From NCBI GenBank assembly GCA_964574705.1, contig CAZNOO010000001.1, positions 1 through 64,000 on the forward strand: a DNA stretch of 64,000 bases, in the 5' to 3' direction. Each line of letters opens with the position of its first letter. Positions within the stretch are counted from its first letter, which is position 1. The position numbers were made by a program, and so were the translations under genes. Source of the DNA: JAHIVB01 sp964574705 (GTDB taxonomy: Bacteria > Bacillota_I > Bacilli_A > Izemoplasmatales > Hujiaoplasmataceae). The notes below the pieces were generated by a model. It had not been told where the DNA came from. It did no database searches and saw only the letters and a program-made list of their open reading frames with translations. Below are positions 59,588 to 64,000 of the stretch, piece by piece.

Positions 59588-60675
59588 AAAAGACACCATT
59601 TCTGATTATTGGTGGTGGCCCTGCTGGACTGTCCTGCGCAATTCAAGCGGCGAGTTTAGGACAACATGTAACCATCGTTGAACGGAGTCATACTTTAGGC
59701 GGTCAACTGGTAAAACAAACCCACAAATTTTTTGGGTCTGAAAAACAGTATGCCAGTGTCAGAGGATATAAGATTGCAGAAAAACTAATTCAAGAATACA
59801 TTAAATTGCAAGACAAGATAGAAGTGCTTTTGGACGCAACCGTGACGGGACTTTATCCAGACAAGGTGTGCACCGTTGTTCAAAATGAAGTCTATTTCAA
59901 AATACAAGCATCCGTGATCGTCGTCGCAACAGGCGCAAGTGAGAAATTCATTGCTTTTGAAAACAACGATTTACCTGGAATCTACGGCGCTGGTGCCGTC
60001 CAAACTTTAATGAATCAATACGGTGTATTACCTGGAAATAAAATCATTATGGTAGGTTCAGGTAACATTGGCCTAATTGTGTCATATCAACTCATGCAAG
60101 CTGGAGTCAAAGTTGTGAGTGTTTTAGAAGCGGCTCCTTCGATTGGTGGGTATCTCGTTCACGCATCAAAACTGAGAAGACTCGGCGTTCCGATACTTAC
60201 AGGGAAAACGATTCTAAGAGCGAGTGGAACTGATTGTGTCGAAAGCGTTGAAATCGTTGACCTCGATGATTCTTGGAATCCCATTCCTGGAACAGAACAA
60301 ATCATCGAAGTTGATGCTGTTTGCGTATCGGTAGGACTTTCTCCCATGCATCAACTTTTGTCGATGGCAGGAGCTAAAATCGTCTATATTGCAGAACTTG
60401 GTGGATGGGTTCCAAAAGTATCAACACATCACGAAACCACCATGGAAGGCATTTTTGCCTGCGGAGATCTTTCGGGCGTCGAAGAAGCAAGCTCTGCAAT
60501 GGTTGAAGGAAGATTGGCTGGGCTTTTCGCAACAAAGAAACTACTAAAATCTGTAGATGGATTTGATCAGATATATCAAGACCTAAAGTCTCAGCTTGAC
60601 GGACTCAGAAGCGGACCGTTCGGGTATAAAACAAGAGTTGGACTTCTTCAAATGAAGGAGGAAGAATCATGCTAG
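59584..60675 (+). CDS. FAD/NAD-binding subunit of proline-dehydrogenase-like complex (HcnB/PDH1-alpha type)
   Basis: 363 residues: FAD motif LIIGGGPAGLSCAIQAASLG at the start, LGGQLVKQ, central NAD(P)H motif IIMVGSGNIGLIVSYQLMQAG, and a C-terminal ATG/GD box (EGIFACGDLSGVEEASSAMVEG). In HcnB and sarcosine-oxidase-type alpha subunits a BFD-like [2Fe-2S] module is fused at the C-terminus; here it ends before that and the module is encoded separately at 61144-61425. It should pass electrons from the catalytic flavin subunit to NAD or another carrier. Confidence 0.85.
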   Translation: MKKTPFLIIGGGPAGLSCAIQAASLGQHVTIVERSHTLGGQLVKQTHKFFGSEKQYASVRGYKIAEKLIQEYIKLQDKIEVLLDATVTGLYPDKVCTVVQNEVYFKIQASVIVVATGASEKFIAFENNDLPGIYGAGAVQTLMNQYGVLPGNKIIMVGSGNIGLIVSYQLMQAGVKVVSVLEAAPSIGGYLVHASKLRRLGVPILTGKTILRASGTDCVESVEIVDLDDSWNPIPGTEQIIEVDAVCVSVGLSPMHQLLSMAGAKIVYIAELGGWVPKVSTHHETTMEGIFACGDLSGVEEASSAMVEGRLAGLFATKKLLKSVDGFDQIYQDLKSQLDGLRSGPFGYKTRVGLLQMKEEESC

Positions 60676-61154
60676 AAAAAAACGGCGTTCCCTCCAGAGA
60701 ACAAGTGATATCCTGTTTTCCTGAGCCATCAGTTTTAATCAAACCAAAAGCAGTAATCGAGTGCTACCAGGAAATTCCATGTAACCCATGTGAAACTTCC
60801 TGTCCTTTTAACGCAATCACAATTGGTGATGACATCAATTTAAGACCTACGGTGAATCAAGTGCTATGTACAGGATGCGGAATCTGTGTGACGAAATGCC
60901 CCGGACTCGCTATTATTGTTTCAAGTATTAAACAAGATATGGCCATTTTTAAGATTCCATATGAGTTTATTCCTGCACCATTAAAAGGCGATATTTGGAA
61001 TGCTTTAAATCGTGAAGGCAAGGTCATTTCGACATGTAAAATCATTTCTGTTCAAGACCTTGCCAAACAAGAAAAAACAAAACTGATTACAGTGGAAGTT
61101 CGTAAAGAATTCCTTTATGAATTCATTACGATTGGGTGCCCTGATGAGAGATGA
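60669..61154 (+). CDS. Two [4Fe-4S] ferredoxin subunit
   Basis: AAGGAGGAAGAATC precedes ATG 60669, overlapping the previous gene by seven bases. 161 residues with two Cys clusters, CYQEIPCNPCETSCP and CTGCGICVTKCPG, as in 2[4Fe-4S] ferredoxins, followed by about 70 residues without Cys clusters that resemble a small beta domain. It is probably the electron-transfer subunit between the flavin centres. Overlaps the next gene by 11 bases. Confidence 0.85.
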   Translation: MLEKNGVPSREQVISCFPEPSVLIKPKAVIECYQEIPCNPCETSCPFNAITIGDDINLRPTVNQVLCTGCGICVTKCPGLAIIVSSIKQDMAIFKIPYEFIPAPLKGDIWNALNREGKVISTCKIISVQDLAKQEKTKLITVEVRKEFLYEFITIGCPDER

Positions 61155-61425
61155 CTTAATCATCATCTGCCGTTGCGAAGACGTAACGCTTGCGGATGTA
61201 AAACGATGCCTTGAAGCCGGATATACGAATTTCGAAGATTTAAAAAGACAACTCAGAGTTGGAATGGGCCCTTGTCAAGGACAGACCTGTTCTGCTTTAA
61301 TTCAAAGAGAAATCGCCAATTTTACGAAGAAAAAAATGAAAGACGTTCCAATTCAAAAAACAAGACCTTTGATTATCGGAGTGAAGTTGAACGCAATCAA
61401 GGATGGTGCCACAGATGAAAGCTAA
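61144..61425 (+). CDS. BFD-like [2Fe-2S] subunit
   Basis: I use ATG 61144 (93 aa). The CRCEDVTLADVKRCLEAG start and GMGPCQGQTC give the C-x-C and C-x4-C ligands of the BFD [2Fe-2S] domain, the module usually fused to the alpha subunit of such dehydrogenases. The last 30 residues are basic. It overlaps the catalytic subunit gene by 11 bases. Confidence 0.85.
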   Translation: MRDDLIIICRCEDVTLADVKRCLEAGYTNFEDLKRQLRVGMGPCQGQTCSALIQREIANFTKKKMKDVPIQKTRPLIIGVKLNAIKDGATDES

Positions 61426-62560
61426 CATAGTCATCATCGGTGCAGGCATTTCCGGATGCAGCATTGCATATCACTTGGCGAAAAAAGGAATGAAGAATAT
61501 TGTCGTGCTTGATAAAGCATATCTGACCAGTGGCGCAACAGGAAGATGCGGAGCAGGCATCCGCCAACAATGGGGAACGGAGGCTAACTGCGTCTTAGCT
61601 AAAAAAAGCATCGAATTCTTTGAAACAGCAAAAGAAGAACTTGGTTATGAAGACGATATTGAATTCAAACAAGAAGGGTATTTGATTCTAGCCTCAGACA
61701 AAGCAGAACATGATCGATTTTCTAAAAATGTTGAATTACAAAACAGATTGGGAATCCCTTCGAAATTGCTTTCGGTTGAAGAAGCGTTAAAAATCGTTCC
61801 TTACTTGAACCCAAACGCTTTTGTCAGTGCAACATTCTGTCAAACTGATGGTCATTTAAATCCGTTCAAAATGACTGAAGCCTTTTATTTGGCTGCGAAA
61901 CGGAGCGGTGTTCAATTCTTCTTTTTTGAAGAAGTGAAAGAAATTGTTGTAGATAACAAAATCATCCAAAAAGTGATTACAGATCAAAGAGAGATCGAAA
62001 CTTCAATCATCGTCAATGCGGCAGGTGGTTTCGCCAAAGAAATTGGAGAAATGGTTGGCGTTGACATTCCTGTATTTTCTGAAAATCATGAGATCTTAGT
62101 GACTGAACCCATTGAAAAAATGCAAGGACCGATGTTGATGTCCTTTACTCAAAATTTCTATTGTCAACAAGTCCCTCACGGAAGTTTTTTGATGGGAAGG
62201 TCGACTAAAAATCAAGTCCATGGACATGACATTTCTTCTAGTTGGTCTTTCCTTGACGAAATGGCAAAAACGATTTGCCACGTCGCTCCTAAAATTGGAG
62301 AACTGAGAGTAATTCGTCAATGGGGAGGTTCATATAACATGTCGCCCGATAAACAACCTATCATCACCGAAGCGAACGATTTAAAAGGGTTTTTCATCGC
62401 ATGTGGTTTCTCGGGACATGGATTTATGTTTTCACCAATGACCGGAGAAATCATCTCAAATATGATTTTAAAGAAAAAGAACGAAATCAATCCGGATTTG
62501 TTCCGGATGGATCGATTCAGCGAAAAGGAATTAAGTGCAATCGAACAATCTGTTGTATAG
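61415..62560 (+). CDS. DAO-family FAD oxidoreductase, probable proline (or hydroxyproline) dehydrogenase catalytic subunit
   Basis: GGATGGTG precedes ATG 61415 (381 aa), overlapping the BFD gene. N-terminal FAD motif IVIIGAGISGCSIAYHLAKKG, then GATGRCGAGIRQQWG typical of the PDH1-beta/sarcosine-oxidase-beta branch, and the C-terminal GGSYNMSPDKQPIITEANDLKG plus GFSGHGFMFSPMTG. Size and wording match the catalytic beta subunit of archaeal PDH1 and HcnC-like enzymes. The aldehyde dehydrogenase gene next to it points to proline as substrate, giving pyrroline-5-carboxylate. Confidence 0.8.
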   Translation: MKANIVIIGAGISGCSIAYHLAKKGMKNIVVLDKAYLTSGATGRCGAGIRQQWGTEANCVLAKKSIEFFETAKEELGYEDDIEFKQEGYLILASDKAEHDRFSKNVELQNRLGIPSKLLSVEEALKIVPYLNPNAFVSATFCQTDGHLNPFKMTEAFYLAAKRSGVQFFFFEEVKEIVVDNKIIQKVITDQREIETSIIVNAAGGFAKEIGEMVGVDIPVFSENHEILVTEPIEKMQGPMLMSFTQNFYCQQVPHGSFLMGRSTKNQVHGHDISSSWSFLDEMAKTICHVAPKIGELRVIRQWGGSYNMSPDKQPIITEANDLKGFFIACGFSGHGFMFSPMTGEIISNMILKKKNEINPDLFRMDRFSEKELSAIEQSVV

Positions 62561-62589
62561 AATATAGAAGTAGAAAGGAATGATGATTT

Positions 62590-64000
62590 ATGGCAATTTA
62601 TCCTTACGTAACAGAACCGCTAACTGATTTTTCGAACGAAAGCAACAAAAAGGCTTACTTAGAAGCATTGAAAAAAGTTGAAGCAATGCTTGGAAAAAAC
62701 TATCCTTTGGTAATCAATGGAAAGATGATTTATACGGAAAAGACCTATACTTCAGTGAATCCAGCAAAAAAGGAACAAGTTGTAGGTAAAATCTCACAAG
62801 CTGGACTTGAAGAAGCAAACTTGGCAATGGATTCTGCTTTAAAAGCTTTTGAAACCTGGAAAAAGGTGAACCCGAAAGTGCGCGCTGATGTGTTGTTTAA
62901 AGCAGCGAACATTATTCGAAGAAGAAAATTTGAATTCAGTGCGTTGATGACGATTGAAGCCGGTAAGCCATGGGCAGAAGCGGATGCGGATACCGCTGAA
63001 GCGATTGACTTTTTGGAATATTACGGGAGACAAATACTAACTCTATCAAGAATTGACGATGTGGTTCAAAGTCGTCCAAACATGGAAAGAAACGAGTATT
63101 TCTATATTCCTTTGGGTGTAGGCGCAATCATAACGCCTTGGAACTTCCCACTTGCAATCTTGACAGGAATGACTTCTGCAGCAATTGTCAGTGGAAACAC
63201 GGTTTTATTGAAACCAGCAATGACAACTCAAGTCATCGCTTATAAATTTGTAGAAGTACTGCATGAAGCTGGACTTCCAAATGGCGTCGTTAATTATATG
63301 CCAGGAAGAGGTTCAGAAATTGGGGACTATGTCGTCAAACATCCGAAGACGAGATTTGTTTCGTTTACAGGTTCGAAAGAAGTCGGACAGGCAATTTATG
63401 AAAATGCTGCAAAAGTTCAAAAAGGTCAAATTTGGTTAAAGAGAGTCATTGCAGAAATGGGTGGAAAAGACGCCATTTTAGTAGATGATGGTGTTGATCC
63501 AATGACCGCTGCGGATGCAATCGTAAAAAGTGCATTCGGATTTAGTGGACAGAAATGCAGTGCATGTTCTCGAGCAATCATTCATGAGAATGTTTATGAT
63601 GATGTGATTAAGCATATCAAAGACTTGACAGAAAAAATATCACTTGGAGACCCCAAAGTCTATTCAAACAATATGGGTCCCGTAAACGATGATAAAGCGT
63701 ACAAATCAATCATGGCATATATTGAACTGGGTAAACTTGAAGGGAAACTCCTTGTCGGTGGGAATGGAAATGATGAATTGGGTTGGTTTATCGAACCCAC
63801 CGTCTTTACAGACTTGGATCCATCATCCAGAATGATGCAAGAAGAAATTTTTGGTCCAGTGCTTTCAATCACAAAAGTTTCATCGTTTGAAGAAGGCTTG
63901 GAAGTGGTGAACAACACAGAGTTTGGTTTGACGGGAGCTATTTTCTCCAACAACAGAGAACATTTGGAAATTGCAAGAGAAGATTTTCATGTTGGAAATC
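62590..64000 (+). CDS. rocA: Delta-1-pyrroline-5-carboxylate dehydrogenase, 3' end beyond the window
   Basis: AGAAAGGAATG precedes ATG 62590. 470 residues are visible; the family is about 515, so little is missing. It follows RocA closely: EPLTDFSNESNKKAYLEAL start, RRRKFEFSALMTIEAGKPW, DTAEAIDFLEYYGRQ, PWNFPLAILTGM, with catalytic E289 (VIAEMGGKD) and C323 (FSGQKCSAC). The loop after C323 reads SAC in place of SAG. It oxidises glutamate semialdehyde to glutamate with NAD+. It is the last visible gene of the oxidoreductase operon. Confidence 0.93.
   Translation, partial: MAIYPYVTEPLTDFSNESNKKAYLEALKKVEAMLGKNYPLVINGKMIYTEKTYTSVNPAKKEQVVGKISQAGLEEANLAMDSALKAFETWKKVNPKVRADVLFKAANIIRRRKFEFSALMTIEAGKPWAEADADTAEAIDFLEYYGRQILTLSRIDDVVQSRPNMERNEYFYIPLGVGAIITPWNFPLAILTGMTSAAIVSGNTVLLKPAMTTQVIAYKFVEVLHEAGLPNGVVNYMPGRGSEIGDYVVKHPKTRFVSFTGSKEVGQAIYENAAKVQKGQIWLKRVIAEMGGKDAILVDDGVDPMTAADAIVKSAFGFSGQKCSACSRAIIHENVYDDVIKHIKDLTEKISLGDPKVYSNNMGPVNDDKAYKSIMAYIELGKLEGKLLVGGNGNDELGWFIEPTVFTDLDPSSRMMQEEIFGPVLSITKVSSFEEGLEVVNNTEFGLTGAIFSNNREHLEIAREDFHVGN

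Overview
The window is a 64 kb, AT-rich, Gram-positive-type chromosome segment with strong GGAGG-like ribosome binding sites, T-tailed hairpin terminators and many lipoproteins. TGA is used as a stop (for example at 2577-2579 and 16176-16178), so this is not a Mycoplasma or Spiroplasma. The mix of a type II fatty acid synthase with FabK, a pyrophosphate-type phosphofructokinase, DegV, flotillin/NfeD and PdxST fits an Acholeplasma- or Izemoplasma-like mollicute, or a related low-GC Bacillota. That placement is an inference. Three 100-base N runs mark it as a scaffolded draft, possibly from a metagenome.

Layout. 1-13.5 kb: membrane proteins, a 7TM-GGDEF protein, a MacB-like ABC transporter followed by an OmpR/HK two-component system, an S41-type lipoprotein, hemolysin III, a VTT protein, tRNA-Gln and an EamA transporter. 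13.6-17 kb: a tight four-gene unit (HXXXD acyltransferase, aldo-keto reductase, DUF2087, methyltransferase). 17-27.5 kb: a minus-strand sugar operon (PfkB kinase, sucrose-phosphate-synthase-like GT4, two permeases, GH65 phosphorylase, binding lipoprotein) with a LacI regulator upstream and a divergent PPi-phosphofructokinase. 27.6-35.4 kb: tRNA-Leu, a Lys-rich micro-protein, a CoA-disulfide-reductase-like enzyme, then a patchy region of small secreted or lipid-anchored proteins, duplications and all three gaps, with degV. 35.6-40.1 kb: MATE exporter, M29 aminopeptidase, GH2 beta-glucuronidase. 40.3-50 kb: acpP-accBCDA-fabH-fabK-fabD-fabG-fabF-fabZ and a minimal biotin ligase. 50-54 kb: NfeD, a short flotillin, a full flotillin, a TM2 protein and a methyltransferase. 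54-57.4 kb: pdxST with a divergent MocR/PdxR regulator and an acetyltransferase. 57.5-59.2 kb: an ABC-2 exporter. 59.3-64 kb: a split iron-sulfur flavin dehydrogenase ending in a delta-1-pyrroline-5-carboxylate dehydrogenase cut by the right edge, read as a proline-oxidation operon.

How they work together. The sugar operon suggests a pathway in which an imported disaccharide is split by GH65 and/or by a reversed sucrose-synthase-type reaction, fructose is phosphorylated by PfkB, and PPi economy is set by the PPi-PFK next door. A consensus promoter with an overlapping cre site plus matched LacI operators gives it double control. The acc/fab operon carries its own biotin ligase and a FabT-like operator. 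The proline-type oxidase operon also has a cre-like site in its promoter.
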